This document shows, piece by piece, positions 32,495 through 43,086 of a DNA stretch of 64,000 bases (position 1 is the stretch's first letter; every line of letters starts with the position of its first letter). This stretch comes from Rhodospirillales bacterium. GTDB taxonomy: Bacteria > Pseudomonadota > Alphaproteobacteria > Rhodospirillales > UBA2165. Under the pieces are notes generated by a model. It did not search any database and was not told the origin of the DNA. It saw only the letters and a program-made list of their open reading frames with translations. The stretch is from assembly GCA_016777585.1 (NCBI GenBank), contig JADHRD010000001.1:1-64000 (forward strand), read 5' to 3'. The translations under genes and the position numbers were made by a program.

Positions 32495-33514
32495 TTAAAA
32501 ATATTCAGAGACTAATAATTCAGCAATCTGAACTGTATTAAGAGCAGCGCCCTTACGTAAATTATCTGCAACAACCCACATACTTAATCCGTTTTCCACG
32601 GTAATATCATCCCGTATCCGACTAACATAGACTGGGTCCTCGCCTGCACATTCAATCTGCGAGACATACCCCTCGTCAGCCCGATGATCTACTACTACTA
32701 CTCCCTCAGCCAGCTTCAATGCTTCCCGAGCCTCATCTGCAGTAATCGGTTCATCAAATTCGATATTGACCGCTTCAGCATGCCCTATAAAAACTGGGAC
32801 CCGAACACAGGTTGCAGAGAGTTTTATGGACGGATCTAATATTTTTTTTGTCTCCACCATCATCTTCCACTCCTCCTTAGTATAACCGTCCTCCATAAAT
32901 ACATCTATTTGGGGAATAGTATTAAAGGCAATTTGCTTAGTAAAATTTTCCTGGAATTTAGATTCTGGCTCATTCATATAGATGCCTTTAGTCTGGTTGA
33001 ATAACTCGTCCATTCCAGACTTACCGGCACCAGAAACTGATTGATATGTGGAAACAACAACCCTCTTGATATGAGCTAAGTCATGTAACGGTTTAAGGGC
33101 AACTACCAATTGGATAGTTGAACAATTTGGGTTTGCAATAATATTTCTATTTCGAAATTCACCAATTGCTTCTGGGTTTACTTCTGGAACAACGAGAGGA
33201 ACATCTGGATCCATTCTAAATTGTGAAGTATTGTCTATAACAACAGCACCTGCTGCAGTTGCCCTTGGTACAAATTCAGCGGACACCTTGGCTCCTGGGC
33301 TAGATAAAACAATATCTATCCCCTCAAAATCATAAGAAGCCAAATCATGTATTTTTAAAACATCTTCTTCACCATAGGATACTTCCGCACCAACGGAATT
33401 AGATGACGCTATTGCTGAAACGTCTTTTGCGTTTGTGCCTCTCTCAGATAAAATTTGCAGAATTTCCCTACCAACGTTGCCAGTGGCTCCAACAACAGCA
33501 TATTTAAGGGCCAT
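32495..33514 (-). CDS. asd: Aspartate-semialdehyde dehydrogenase
   Basis: VVGATGNVGREIL, NPNCSTIQLVVALKPLHD; ATG at 33514 (MALKYAVVG) rather than the track's 33535. Confidence 0.97.
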   Translation of the reverse strand: MALKYAVVGATGNVGREILQILSERGTNAKDVSAIASSNSVGAEVSYGEEDVLKIHDLASYDFEGIDIVLSSPGAKVSAEFVPRATAAGAVVIDNTSQFRMDPDVPLVVPEVNPEAIGEFRNRNIIANPNCSTIQLVVALKPLHDLAHIKRVVVSTYQSVSGAGKSGMDELFNQTKGIYMNEPESKFQENFTKQIAFNTIPQIDVFMEDGYTKEEWKMMVETKKILDPSIKLSATCVRVPVFIGHAEAVNIEFDEPITADEAREALKLAEGVVVVDHRADEGYVSQIECAGEDPVYVSRIRDDITVENGLSMWVVADNLRKGAALNTVQIAELLVSEYF

Positions 33515-33572
33515 AATTCGTCTCCATTTTTTCATTAACTAACCAATCGAGGTAGTCTGGTATAGAGAGCCC

Positions 33573-34682
33573 TCAAGCAGCCAGCATATCTAATTCATTG
33601 ATGACTGCATCACCCATGCCCGAAGTTGATACCAATGTTTTACCATCACCGGTAATATCTGCAGTGCGAAAACCTTTATCAAGCGCATTCTGGACGGCTT
33701 TTTCAATTAACTCTGCATCGTCAAAAAGATCAAAAGAATACCTAAGCAACATTGAAAAACTTAAAATCTGCGCAAGCGGGTTTGCAATACCTTTTCCGGA
33801 AATATCCGGCGCGGTGCCATGCACAGGTTCATACAATGCCGCCTGTTTTCCATCTGAATCGGGGGCACCCAAAGATGCAGATGGAAGCATACCTAGCGAG
33901 CCCGTTAACATAGCCGCACAATCAGACAAAATATCACCAAACATGTTGGTGGTAACAACAACATCAAATTGTTTTGGATTTCTAACCAATTGCATTGCTG
34001 CGTTATCAACATACATGTGGCTTAACTCAATATCTGGATAAGAAGCCCCTATTTTTGTCATCTCTTCACGCCACATGACTGTTGTTTCTAAAACATTTGC
34101 TTTATCTATAGAGCATACTCGTTTATCGCGTTTTCCAGCTAAATCCATAGCCACCTTTCCAATACGATGTATCTCAGGTGTTGTATAGGTCAGTGTATTG
34201 AAACCTTTTCTTATTCCGTTTTCTAACTCTTCAATACCGCGTGGCTCACCAAAGTAGATACCGCCCGTCAACTCTCTAATAATCATAATATCGAGGCCCT
34301 TAACAATGTCTAATTTAAGGGAGGAGGCATCAGCCAGCGCATCAAATACAATAGCGGGACGCAAATTTGCGAATAGTCCAAGTCCTTTACGTATACCCAG
34401 CAGACCCCGCTCGGGCTGAACGTCAAAAGGTAGAACTTCCCATTTTGGCCCGCCGACAGCTCCCATCAAAACTGCATCAGATTTTAATGCTGCTTCTAAT
34501 GTTTCTTCGGGCAAAGGAACTCCGGTTTTATCGATCGCAGCTCCTCCTATTAATGCTTCTGTAATATTGAAACTAACCGACCGTCTTCGGTCCATCCAGT
34601 CAATTACCCTAAGCACTTGAGCTATAATTTCGGGCCCAATACCATCACCGGGAAGAACTAATAAATTTTTAGCATTTGCCAT
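33573..34682 (-). CDS. leuB: 3-isopropylmalate dehydrogenase
   Basis: [50 protein letters not shown]. Confidence 0.97.
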   Translation of the reverse strand: MANAKNLLVLPGDGIGPEIIAQVLRVIDWMDRRRSVSFNITEALIGGAAIDKTGVPLPEETLEAALKSDAVLMGAVGGPKWEVLPFDVQPERGLLGIRKGLGLFANLRPAIVFDALADASSLKLDIVKGLDIMIIRELTGGIYFGEPRGIEELENGIRKGFNTLTYTTPEIHRIGKVAMDLAGKRDKRVCSIDKANVLETTVMWREEMTKIGASYPDIELSHMYVDNAAMQLVRNPKQFDVVVTTNMFGDILSDCAAMLTGSLGMLPSASLGAPDSDGKQAALYEPVHGTAPDISGKGIANPLAQILSFSMLLRYSFDLFDDAELIEKAVQNALDKGFRTADITGDGKTLVSTSGMGDAVINELDMLAA

Positions 34683-34712
34683 TTTTTCTCTTTCGTAATT
34701 TTATACTATTTA

Positions 34713-35312
34713 TTAGGCCACAATAATGTTCTGGCGGGCTTCAAAGGCAGCGATCTTATCTGACTTGGCCATCGTCAATCCAATATCATCGAGACCGTTC
34801 ATCAAACAGTGTTTTTTAAAAGAATCCACTTCAAACTTTATAATATCACCATCTGGACCCGTAATTTCCTGAGCTTCGAGATTTATAGTCATTGTTGCAT
34901 TTGCACCAAGTTCAGCATCTTCTGTTAATTTATCAATTTGTTCTTGCGGCAACTTTATTAACAAAATCCCGTTCTTCGAACTATTGTTATAAAAAATATC
35001 AGCAAAACTCGGAGCAATTACACATTTGATTCCAAAGTCGAGAAGAGCCCAAGGGGCGTGCTCGCGAGAGGATCCGCAGCCAAAATTCTTCCCGGCGATC
35101 AAAATCTCCGAATTTCTAAATGCTGGTTTATTCAAAACAAATTCTTCACGCTCAGTTCCATCTTGGTTAAATCGAAGCGTGCTAAAAAGATCTGCACCCA
35201 GACCTGTTCGCTTAATTGTTTTCAAAAAGCGAGCAGGAATTATCATATCTGTATCCACATTTATCAAAGGCAATGGTGCCGCGACAGATGTTAGCGTATT
35301 AAATTTCTCCAT
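34713..35312 (-). CDS. leuD: 3-isopropylmalate dehydratase small subunit
   Basis: [29 protein letters not shown]. Confidence 0.97.
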   Translation of the reverse strand: MEKFNTLTSVAAPLPLINVDTDMIIPARFLKTIKRTGLGADLFSTLRFNQDGTEREEFVLNKPAFRNSEILIAGKNFGCGSSREHAPWALLDFGIKCVIAPSFADIFYNNSSKNGILLIKLPQEQIDKLTEDAELGANATMTINLEAQEITGPDGDIIKFEVDSFKKHCLMNGLDDIGLTMAKSDKIAAFEARQNIIVA

Positions 35313-35328
35313 AAGAAATCCCCCTCAA

Positions 35329-36741
35329 TCAATCTAAATCGTTCAAGTCAACGAGATGCCCTTTAACTGCTGCGGCTGCCGCCATTGCCGGGCTTACCAA
35401 ATGCGTTCTGCCTCCGGGTCCTTGGCGACCCTCAAAATTACGATTGGATGTTGAAGCTGCTCTTTCTCCTGGGCCTAATTTGTCTGCGTTCATTGCCAAA
35501 CACATTGAACATCCAGCTTCACGCCACTCAAAGCCAGCCTCAATAAAAATCTGATCCAAACCCTCTTGCTCCGCTATTTCTTTAACCAAGCCTGAACCCG
35601 GGACAACAAGAGCCTGCACCCCATGGGCAACCTTGCGCCCTTCAATAACTGATGCCGCAGCCCGAATATCTTCAATACGACTATTTGTACATGAACCAAT
35701 AAATGCTGTATTTATTTTAATGTCCGTCATTGGCATTCCTGCAGTCAGGCCCATGTATTCCAAGGAACGTTCCATTTTATTTCTTCTATTTATATCAGTT
35801 TCTCTGTCCGGATCGGGAACGCAACCATCAATCGCCACAACATCTTCAGGGCTCGTTCCCCAAGTAACCTGTGGTTTAATCTCAGAAACATCCATAACAA
35901 TTTCTTCATCAAAAATTGCTGTTTCATCTGTTTTTAGAGTTTTCCAATATTCGACTGCAGCTTCCCAAGCCGCACCTTTTGGAGATTTAGGACGACCTTT
36001 TAAATATTCAAATGTTTTTTCATCTGGCGCAAAAAGACCCACCCTCGCACCTGCTTCAATCGTCATGTTGCAGACAGTCATCCGACCTTCCATGGTTAAT
36101 GATTTGAGGGCATCTCCCGTAAATTCAATAGCTGCCCCTGTACCGCCCGCAGTGCCAATTTTTCCTATAATTGCTAAAATCAGGTCTTTTGCCGTAATTC
36201 CATTGGGTAGTGTTCCATTAACAGTCACCCTCATATTTCTACATTTGGTTAACAATAATGTTTGCGTTGCTAAAACATGCTCAACTTCTGAAGTGCCTAT
36301 TCCAAAAGACATGGAACCAAAAGCCCCATGCGTTGCTGTATGGGAGTCGCCACAAACCAATGTTGTGCCAGGTAAAGTAAAACCTTGTTCTGGCCCAACA
36401 ACGTGGCAAATTCCTTGGCGAATGTCCTTCATCGAATAAAGTTCCACCCCAAAGTCAGTACAATTTCTTTCGAGAGCCTCAATTTGTATTCTAGACTCTT
36501 CATCATCAATTTGTTTATCGCGATCAGTGGTGGGAACATTATGGTCAGCCACAGCAAGAGTTAAGTCGGGTCGACGTACATTTCTACCCTCATTTCTCAA
36601 ACCATCAAATGCTTGCGGCGAAGTAACCTCGTGCACAAGATGTCTATCAATGTAAACCAAGCAAGTGCCATCTTCTTGTTCATCGACAACATGGGAGTTC
36701 CATAGTTTATCGTAAAGGGTAGTTGCATTATTCATATTCAA
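35329..36741 (-). CDS. leuC: 3-isopropylmalate dehydratase large subunit
   Basis: [42 protein letters not shown]. Confidence 0.98.
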   Translation of the reverse strand: MNMNNATTLYDKLWNSHVVDEQEDGTCLVYIDRHLVHEVTSPQAFDGLRNEGRNVRRPDLTLAVADHNVPTTDRDKQIDDEESRIQIEALERNCTDFGVELYSMKDIRQGICHVVGPEQGFTLPGTTLVCGDSHTATHGAFGSMSFGIGTSEVEHVLATQTLLLTKCRNMRVTVNGTLPNGITAKDLILAIIGKIGTAGGTGAAIEFTGDALKSLTMEGRMTVCNMTIEAGARVGLFAPDEKTFEYLKGRPKSPKGAAWEAAVEYWKTLKTDETAIFDEEIVMDVSEIKPQVTWGTSPEDVVAIDGCVPDPDRETDINRRNKMERSLEYMGLTAGMPMTDIKINTAFIGSCTNSRIEDIRAAASVIEGRKVAHGVQALVVPGSGLVKEIAEQEGLDQIFIEAGFEWREAGCSMCLAMNADKLGPGERAASTSNRNFEGRQGPGGRTHLVSPAMAAAAAVKGHLVDLNDLD

Positions 36742-36793
36742 TTACTCACTATAAAAAACAAAGTTTCTTTCACTAATAGTCTGGCAAATATAT

Positions 36794-37333
36794 TTATTCT
36801 TCGGATTTTTGTTCTACGTTTTCTTCAGTCACGACTGGCGCTACACCCTCGGAGCTCTCTTGTTTTATCTCTTTTTTTGCTAATGCCTTAGCCGCACTTG
36901 CTAATTTATTTTTTTCTTTAAGGGCAACAGCCTTTTCTCGATCAGCAGCAGAAAGCTTCGCTGCATAACCATCTGTCTGTTCTGCAATTCTAGCCCTCTT
37001 GCCCTGCCTGCCCCGAAGGTAATATAATTTGGCTCTTCTGACATCACCTCGACGCAGAACTTCAATACTGTCTACATTGGGCGAATAAAGGGGGAACACA
37101 CGCTCAACACCCTCGCCATAAGAAATCTTACGGACCGTAAAATTGGAATGAAGCCCATCATTCTTTCGCGCTATACAAATACCTTCATAGGCCTGTACAC
37201 GTTCTCGTTCACCTTCTATTACTTTAACATTAATCTTTACTAAGTCACCGGGCGCAAACTCTGGCAGATCTTTGTCAGCATTTAATTTAGCTATTTGTTC
37301 TTGTTCAATTTCTTCTAATAGATTCATAATCAT
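36794..37333 (-). CDS. rplS: 50S ribosomal protein L19 with C-terminal extension
   Basis: [57 protein letters not shown]; roughly 60 aa Ala/Lys/Glu-rich tail. Confidence 0.97.
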   Translation of the reverse strand: MIMNLLEEIEQEQIAKLNADKDLPEFAPGDLVKINVKVIEGERERVQAYEGICIARKNDGLHSNFTVRKISYGEGVERVFPLYSPNVDSIEVLRRGDVRRAKLYYLRGRQGKRARIAEQTDGYAAKLSAADREKAVALKEKNKLASAAKALAKKEIKQESSEGVAPVVTEENVEQKSEE

Positions 37334-37359
37334 AACCTCAATTCGTGTTCAAATAAAAT

Positions 37360-38118
37360 TTAATGTTTAGTTTGAGCTTCCTTAACTCCAGAAATATATT
37401 TTGACCAAAGATCAGGGCGTCTTTTGGAAGTGACTTTCTCAGCTTCCATTTTTCTCCATTCCCTTATCTCAGAATGATGACCCGATAAGAGCACCTTAGG
37501 AACTCGTCTTCCTTCCCACACTTGGGGGCGAGTGTAATGAGAGTATTCAAGCAAACCATCAACAAAACTCTCATCTAAAGTCGTTTCCGCATTACCAACG
37601 ACGCCCGGAAGAAGACGGACGCATGCGTCAATAAGAGTTATTGCTGCTGGCTCTCCGCCAGATAAAACAAAATCACCAATACTAATCTCTTCCATTTTCC
37701 ACGCATCAATAACTCTATTATCAATGCCCTCGTAACGTCCACACAGCAATATTACCCCATCAGTGTTTGCGAGTTCTTGAGCTCTTGACTGATTTAAACA
37801 TTGCCCTCTTGGCGACAAGTAAATTATAGGACGATTAACATGCGGAACAGATTTAAGCGCTGCGTCAACAACGTCTGGCCTAATAACCATTCCAGCTCCC
37901 CCACCAAACGGAGTATCGTCGACTGTCTGAGATTTGTTATCCGCAAAGTCTCGAAGATTTATAGTTTCTATATCCCAGAATCCATCAGCTAAAGCTTTGC
38001 CGGCCAATGAAAAACCGAGGCAGCCAGGCATCATCTCTGGAAATAGTGTCAAGACACTCGCTTTCCAAGCCCCGCTTTTTTGCACACTTTGTGGTTTATT
38101 CATAACTGTGTATTCCAA
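37360..38118 (-). CDS. trmD: tRNA (guanine-N1)-methyltransferase
   Basis: SVLTLFPEMMPG, DDTPFGGGAGMVIRPD, LCGRYEGIDNRVID, EISIGDFVLSGGEPAA. Confidence 0.98.
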   Translation of the reverse strand: MEYTVMNKPQSVQKSGAWKASVLTLFPEMMPGCLGFSLAGKALADGFWDIETINLRDFADNKSQTVDDTPFGGGAGMVIRPDVVDAALKSVPHVNRPIIYLSPRGQCLNQSRAQELANTDGVILLCGRYEGIDNRVIDAWKMEEISIGDFVLSGGEPAAITLIDACVRLLPGVVGNAETTLDESFVDGLLEYSHYTRPQVWEGRRVPKVLLSGHHSEIREWRKMEAEKVTSKRRPDLWSKYISGVKEAQTKH

Positions 38119-38141
38119 ATAATATTATTTTAGGTCCGAGT

Positions 38142-38681
38142 TCATTTGTTGTCATGGACCTCATCACCAATAACTTCTAAAAGTGGATTAACAACAATTC
38201 GCCCTTTATCAAAATCAATTATGGGTATTCCTTTTGACGACATTGTAAACATTTTAGTTCCACCATCATCTAAACTCACCTCTATAATATCTCCAGCCCC
38301 ATAATTATCTACCATTATTACTTTCCCAATTCGATTATCCTCAAAATCATCAACGTCCAAGCCAATTAGATCATGGTAATAAAATTCATCTTCATCCAAC
38401 TCGGGCAAAACTGCCCTTGTTACATACAATTCCAATCCTTTGATGCCCTCGGCTGCGTTGCGATCCTCAATTCCACTTAATCGGGCAACTATTCCCTTCT
38501 TATTTTTACTAACCAATGTTATTTTATAACTATCTCTTAGAGTTCTATCGAAAACCGGTCCAAACGATAAAATATCCTCCTGGTTTTCCATAAAACTTTT
38601 AATTTTCACAGCCCCTTTTAACCCATGCACTCCTGCGACAACACCTACGCAAACTAAATCTTTTTCACTGCAAGGGCTCAT
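38142..38681 (-). CDS. rimM: Ribosome maturation factor RimM
   Basis: VGVVAGVHGLKGAVKIKSF, YYHDLIGL; canonical position between rpsP and trmD. Confidence 0.95.
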   Translation of the reverse strand: MSPCSEKDLVCVGVVAGVHGLKGAVKIKSFMENQEDILSFGPVFDRTLRDSYKITLVSKNKKGIVARLSGIEDRNAAEGIKGLELYVTRAVLPELDEDEFYYHDLIGLDVDDFEDNRIGKVIMVDNYGAGDIIEVSLDDGGTKMFTMSSKGIPIIDFDKGRIVVNPLLEVIGDEVHDNK

Positions 38682-38684
38682 CAG

Positions 38685-39296
38685 TTACTTAGCCTTCGCT
38701 TCCTTTTCTTCTTTTGCCGGAGTTTCCTCTGCTTTTGCTTCTTCTGCTGGGGCTTCCTCTGCTTTTGCTTCTTCTGCTGGGGCTTCCTCTGCTTTTGCTT
38801 CTTCTACTGGGGCTTCCTCTGCTTTTGCTTCTTCTACTGGGGCTTCCTCTGCTTTTGCTTCTTCTGCTGGGGCTTCCTCTGCTACCGTCTCAGACACTGT
38901 TGGAGTTGGAGCTGAAGCTGCAGTCTCAGCCTCAGCAGCGGCCGCCTCTTGCGCTGCCTTTTGGGCTTCTTGTTTTTCACGTATTCTCTCAAGTGTCTTT
39001 TCTTTTGGTAAATGCTGTTTCGTTTGCTCTGCATGGACAGGTTTTTCAATAATATCAGCTGCGCCGAGAAATCTCGCTACACGGTCCGTCGGCAAAGCGC
39101 CATGAGCCAGCCAATGTTTGATTCTGTCCTCTTTAAGGACGATTCGTTCTGGATGATCTTTTGCGACCATTGGGTTATATGTTCCCACGCGTTCAATAAA
39201 CCTACCATCTCGAGGACTTCTAGAGTCCGCAACTACGATACGATAGAACGGACGCTTTTTTGCTCCACCACGCGATAAACGAATTTTTGTAGCCAT
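38685..39296 (-). CDS. rpsP: 30S ribosomal protein S16 with repeat-rich C-terminal extension
   Basis: [39 protein letters not shown] followed by AEEAP[AV]EEAK decapeptide repeats. Confidence 0.97.
   Translation of the reverse strand: MATKIRLSRGGAKKRPFYRIVVADSRSPRDGRFIERVGTYNPMVAKDHPERIVLKEDRIKHWLAHGALPTDRVARFLGAADIIEKPVHAEQTKQHLPKEKTLERIREKQEAQKAAQEAAAAEAETAASAPTPTVSETVAEEAPAEEAKAEEAPVEEAKAEEAPVEEAKAEEAPAEEAKAEEAPAEEAKAEETPAKEEKEAKAK
38723..38883 (+). repeat. Tandem 30-bp repeat inside rpsP, five full copies plus a partial
   Basis: Unit cttcctctgcttttgcttcttct[g/a]ctgggg at 38723-38752, 38753-38782, 38783-38812, 38813-38842, 38843-38872, partial to 38883. Confidence 0.95.
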
Positions 39297-39338
39297 AAAT
39301 ATTTCCTCTTTTCTAAACTAAATTTATAAATTTTAATA

Positions 39339-40715
39339 TCAGAACTTCATTCCTGATGGGGGCATCATTGCTCCCATCATGTCGCTATTCATTCCAGGCA
39401 TCATGCCTTTCATTCCACTTTTCCCCATTTTTTTCATCATTTTTGACATTTGCTGAAATTGCTTTAACAACCGGTTTACATCCTGAACGCTGGTACCAGA
39501 ACCCGCCGCAATTCGTTTTCGTCGTTTGGCATTGAGAACTTTAGGATTTCGACGCTCTTGTATAGTCATAGATAAAATTATTGCTTCTTGCCTAACTATT
39601 GCTCGATCGTCAATATTTGCTTCAGCTATTTGTTTTTTCATTTTACCAACACCCGGGAGCATACCCATTAATCCGCCAATGTCTCCCATATTTTTAATTT
39701 GGCCCAATTGCTGTTGCAAATCCTCTAGTGTAAACTGACCCTTAAGCGCTCGCTTTGCTATTTTTTCAGCATTAGCTTGGTCTAACGTTTCCTCAGCCTT
39801 TTCAACTAATCCTACAATATCTCCCATACCCAAGATCCGATTAGCAATTCGATCGGCTTGAAAGGCTTCTAACGCATTAAGTTTTTCTCCAACACCCATA
39901 AACTTAATTGGACAACCCGTAACAGCTCTCATCGAGAGTGCCGCTCCACCACGCGAGTCTCCATCGACCCTGCTAAGAACTATGCCGGTAATTCCTATTC
40001 TCTCTTTAAACTCTCTGGCTACGTTAACTGCATCTTGACCACCCATTGCATCGGCTACCAATAATGTTTCCGCGGGAACAACGATATTACGGATTTCTGC
40101 TACTTCTGCCATGAGATCTTGATCAATTGCTAGCCGACCGGCTGTATCAAGGATAACAACATCAAAACCTTCTTTCCGGCCGGTTTCCATGGCTCGTTTT
40201 GCTATCCCAACAGGTTGTTCCCCAAAAACCGATTTAAGACAAACAACGTCAGCTTGAAGAGCGAGCTGAGCAAGTTGTTCCTGAGCAGCCGGCCTTGCAA
40301 CGTCTAAACCCGCGACCATGACTTTCTTTTTTTCCCGATTTTTTAGTCTTAAAGCGAGTTTTCCAGTTGTGGTGGTCTTGCCTGAACCCTGTAATCCAAC
40401 CATCAATATTGGAACAGGTGCCACCGCAGCCAAATTAATCTCAGCATTTTCAGAACCCAACATCTCTATTAATTGATCATTAACAATTTTTATGACCATT
40501 TGTCCCGGCGTCACACTCTTTGTCACGTCTTGACCGATCGCCGCTTGATTAACCTTTTCTATAAATTCTTTCACGATAGGGAGAGCAACGTCAGCCTCTA
40601 ACAAAGCAACGCGGATTTCTCGCATAGCATCAGAAACATCAGAAGCACTCAAAGCTCCGTGTTTTCTGAGCCTATCGAATATATCACCAAATTTACTTGT
40701 TAAACTGTCAAACAA
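39339..40715 (-). CDS. ffh: Signal recognition particle protein Ffh (TTG start)
   Basis: GLQGSGKTTTTGKLA, DTAGRLAIDQDLM, Met-rich M domain ending KMGKSGMKGMMPGMNSDMMG. Confidence 0.98.
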   Translation of the reverse strand: MFDSLTSKFGDIFDRLRKHGALSASDVSDAMREIRVALLEADVALPIVKEFIEKVNQAAIGQDVTKSVTPGQMVIKIVNDQLIEMLGSENAEINLAAVAPVPILMVGLQGSGKTTTTGKLALRLKNREKKKVMVAGLDVARPAAQEQLAQLALQADVVCLKSVFGEQPVGIAKRAMETGRKEGFDVVILDTAGRLAIDQDLMAEVAEIRNIVVPAETLLVADAMGGQDAVNVAREFKERIGITGIVLSRVDGDSRGGAALSMRAVTGCPIKFMGVGEKLNALEAFQADRIANRILGMGDIVGLVEKAEETLDQANAEKIAKRALKGQFTLEDLQQQLGQIKNMGDIGGLMGMLPGVGKMKKQIAEANIDDRAIVRQEAIILSMTIQERRNPKVLNAKRRKRIAAGSGTSVQDVNRLLKQFQQMSKMMKKMGKSGMKGMMPGMNSDMMGAMMPPSGMKF

Positions 40716-40739
40716 TTTATATTCCCCAAAGTGTCACGC

Positions 40740-40774
40740 AAAAAGCGCCAGTGCGCGAAACTCGCGGACTGGCG
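40740..40774 (-). terminator. Terminator-like GC-rich hairpin plus U-tract in the ffh leader
   Basis: Minus strand CGCCAGTCCGCGAGTTTCGCGCACTGGCG followed by CTTTTT, about 25-30 nt upstream of the ffh start. Confidence 0.6.
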
Positions 40775-41002
40775 GGCAACATCATTTACTACTGCATTTA
40801 AAACTTAGCAATAGAGTTGCTACCACTGAATACGTATTAAATTTAGTTGGAAATTAATGACAGTAAACCTATAAGTCAAGGGTTTCTGTATATTATAATT
40901 CCATCAAACACTTCCTTGGTGTATCATCGGGAGCATGGGAAACACGCAAACATTTACTAAAATGAGTGGACTTAAACGCATTTCGGTTTTATATCGCAAC
41001 CT

Positions 41003-41818
41003 ATGACAAATATTCAGTTTTTAAAAATGCATGGTTTGGGTAATGATTTTGTGATTATCGATAATCGCAAACATATGTTAAATTTAAGTACATCTCAGAT
41101 TAGGGGGCTTTCAAACCGAAAGAGGGGTATTGGCTGCGACCAACTGATCACGATGGAAACCTCAAAAACTAATGCAGATATTAAAATGCGCATTTATAAT
41201 TCTGACGGAAGTGAAGTTGGCGCTTGTGGTAATGCTGCTAGATGCATTGGTCGTTTGATGATGGATGAAAAGAAAAACACCCAAGTACAAATTGAAGCGA
41301 TGGATAGAGTATTATTGGCGACCCGATCTAATGAATTAATTAGTGTAAATATGGGGCAAGCCGCTATTGATTGGCGTGAAATACCATTGTCTCAGAAAAT
41401 GGATACAATATCACTTGATATAAATGAAGGTATTCTAGAAAATCCAGTTGCCGTGAATATTGGAAATCCTCACATGGTATTTTTTGTAAAAAATATTAAT
41501 GAAATTGACCTCGGATCTATTGGTCCAAAACTGGAACACCATAGTTTCTTTCCGAAAAAGGCAAATATAGAAATTGCTCAAATAATATCATCAGAGAAAA
41601 TCCGGGTTAGGGTATGGGAGCGCGGTGCTGGCATAACAGAAGCCTGTGGCAGCGGAGCGTGTGCTGTATTGGTAGCTGCTGTGAGAAGGAACTTATCTGA
41701 TCGGCGAGCCGAAATTGAATTGGATGGCGGAACACTAGAAATTGAATGGCAAAGAGATAATTGTGTTTCAATGACTGGGCCCACAGAGATAAACTTTTCC
41801 GGAAGTTGCAGTTTATGA
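41003..41818 (+). CDS. dapF: Diaminopimelate epimerase
   Basis: FLKMHGLGNDFVIID, GACGNAARCIG, ERGAGITEACGSGACA. Confidence 0.98.
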   Translation: MTNIQFLKMHGLGNDFVIIDNRKHMLNLSTSQIRGLSNRKRGIGCDQLITMETSKTNADIKMRIYNSDGSEVGACGNAARCIGRLMMDEKKNTQVQIEAMDRVLLATRSNELISVNMGQAAIDWREIPLSQKMDTISLDINEGILENPVAVNIGNPHMVFFVKNINEIDLGSIGPKLEHHSFFPKKANIEIAQIISSEKIRVRVWERGAGITEACGSGACAVLVAAVRRNLSDRRAEIELDGGTLEIEWQRDNCVSMTGPTEINFSGSCSL

Positions 41819-43086
41819 AAAATCAGGAATCAAACCCAGAAGTGGTTACATTTGGCTGCAGGCTAAATACTGTGGAGTCAGAAATAATTAAAAACCAGGC
41901 TATCAAAGGAGGGCTCAGTAATGCCACAATCTTTAATACTTGCGGAGTTACTGAGGCTGCCGAAAAACAGGCTATCAAAGAAATTAAGAAATTAAAGAGA
42001 GAAAACCCAGAGACACAAATCATTGTGACCGGATGCGCGGTACAGATTAATCCAACAAAATACAAGAATCTTTCTGAAGTTGATATTGTCCTTGGAAATC
42101 ACGAGAAACTTCAAGTTGATAGTTATAGATCCAAAAGTCCTTCTGACAATTTCCAAATCTCCAATATTATGGAGAGGAAAGAAATGGAAGAAAATTTAAT
42201 TAGCGGATTTGGTAAACGTACTCGCGCATTTATTCAAATACAGCAAGGATGCAATCATCGCTGTACTTTTTGCATTATACCTTTCGGGAGGGGCAACAGT
42301 AGATCACTTCCGATTGAAAATATTGCGAAACAAATCAATATATTATTAGAGCAAGGATATAAAGAAGCTGTCCTAACGGGCGTTGATATATCATCTTACG
42401 GCCAAGATTTGTCAGTAAAACATTCGTTAGGTTCGATGGTGAAACAGCTATTGGTTATGCTACCTAATTTAAAACGTTTACGCCTTAGCTCGCTTGATCC
42501 TGCGGTGATTGATGATGAACTCCTTGAAATTATCAGCACAGAACCGAGATTGATGCCTCACTTGCACTTTAGTGTTCAAGCTGGAAGCGATTTGATTTTA
42601 AAACGCATGAAACGCAGGCATAGCCGAGAAGGTTTAATAAGTCTGTGTAAAAAGATTAAACAGTTACGTCCCGAAATAGTATTTGGGGCAGATATTATTG
42701 TGGGCTTTCCAACTGAGACAGAAGAAAATTTCTCGGACACATTGAGGATTGTTGATGAGGCAAACCTGACCTACTTACACGTATTTCCTTTTTCAGCCAG
42801 ACCAGAAACACCAGCTGCACGGATGCCACAAGTTGAGAAAAAAAATATTAAAAAACGTTCCGAAATACTCCGAATAAAGGGAGATAAAATCAAAACTGAA
42901 TATTTTAAAAGTCTAATAGGTAAGGAAGTTACAGCGTTAGTAGAAAAGGGAGATCAGGGCTACACAGAATCATTCGCACCTATTAAATTTACTGGACCAG
43001 TCAAACGGGGGGAAATTGTATCAGCGAAAATTTCTAATTTCTCCAATAAACGATTATCCGCAGAAATTATAAATAATATCTTATGA
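41815..43086 (+). CDS. mtaB: tRNA t6A37 methylthiotransferase (MtaB-type)
   Basis: VTFGCRLNTVESEII, QQGCNHRCTFCIIPFGRG radical SAM CxxxCxxC; ATG at 41815 overlaps the dapF stop. Confidence 0.95.
   Translation: MKNQESNPEVVTFGCRLNTVESEIIKNQAIKGGLSNATIFNTCGVTEAAEKQAIKEIKKLKRENPETQIIVTGCAVQINPTKYKNLSEVDIVLGNHEKLQVDSYRSKSPSDNFQISNIMERKEMEENLISGFGKRTRAFIQIQQGCNHRCTFCIIPFGRGNSRSLPIENIAKQINILLEQGYKEAVLTGVDISSYGQDLSVKHSLGSMVKQLLVMLPNLKRLRLSSLDPAVIDDELLEIISTEPRLMPHLHFSVQAGSDLILKRMKRRHSREGLISLCKKIKQLRPEIVFGADIIVGFPTETEENFSDTLRIVDEANLTYLHVFPFSARPETPAARMPQVEKKNIKKRSEILRIKGDKIKTEYFKSLIGKEVTALVEKGDQGYTESFAPIKFTGPVKRGEIVSAKISNFSNKRLSAEIINNIL

Noticed and set aside
35633-36439. 268-aa plus-strand ORF antisense to leuC
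   Set aside because: Fully within the strongly supported leuC gene on the other strand; composition typical of a shadow ORF.
38723-38883. Possible CRISPR-like direct repeats
   Set aside because: Contiguous 30-bp tandem units without spacers, in frame within rpsP.
38714-39052. Plus-strand 112-aa Leu-rich ORF ([19 protein letters not shown]...)
   Set aside because: Antisense shadow of the rpsP tandem repeat; no independent support.
40740-40879. SRP (4.5S) RNA gene upstream of ffh
   Set aside because: Size and position were suggestive, but the conserved GGAAG...GCAGCC apical motif of SRP RNA is absent on both strands here.
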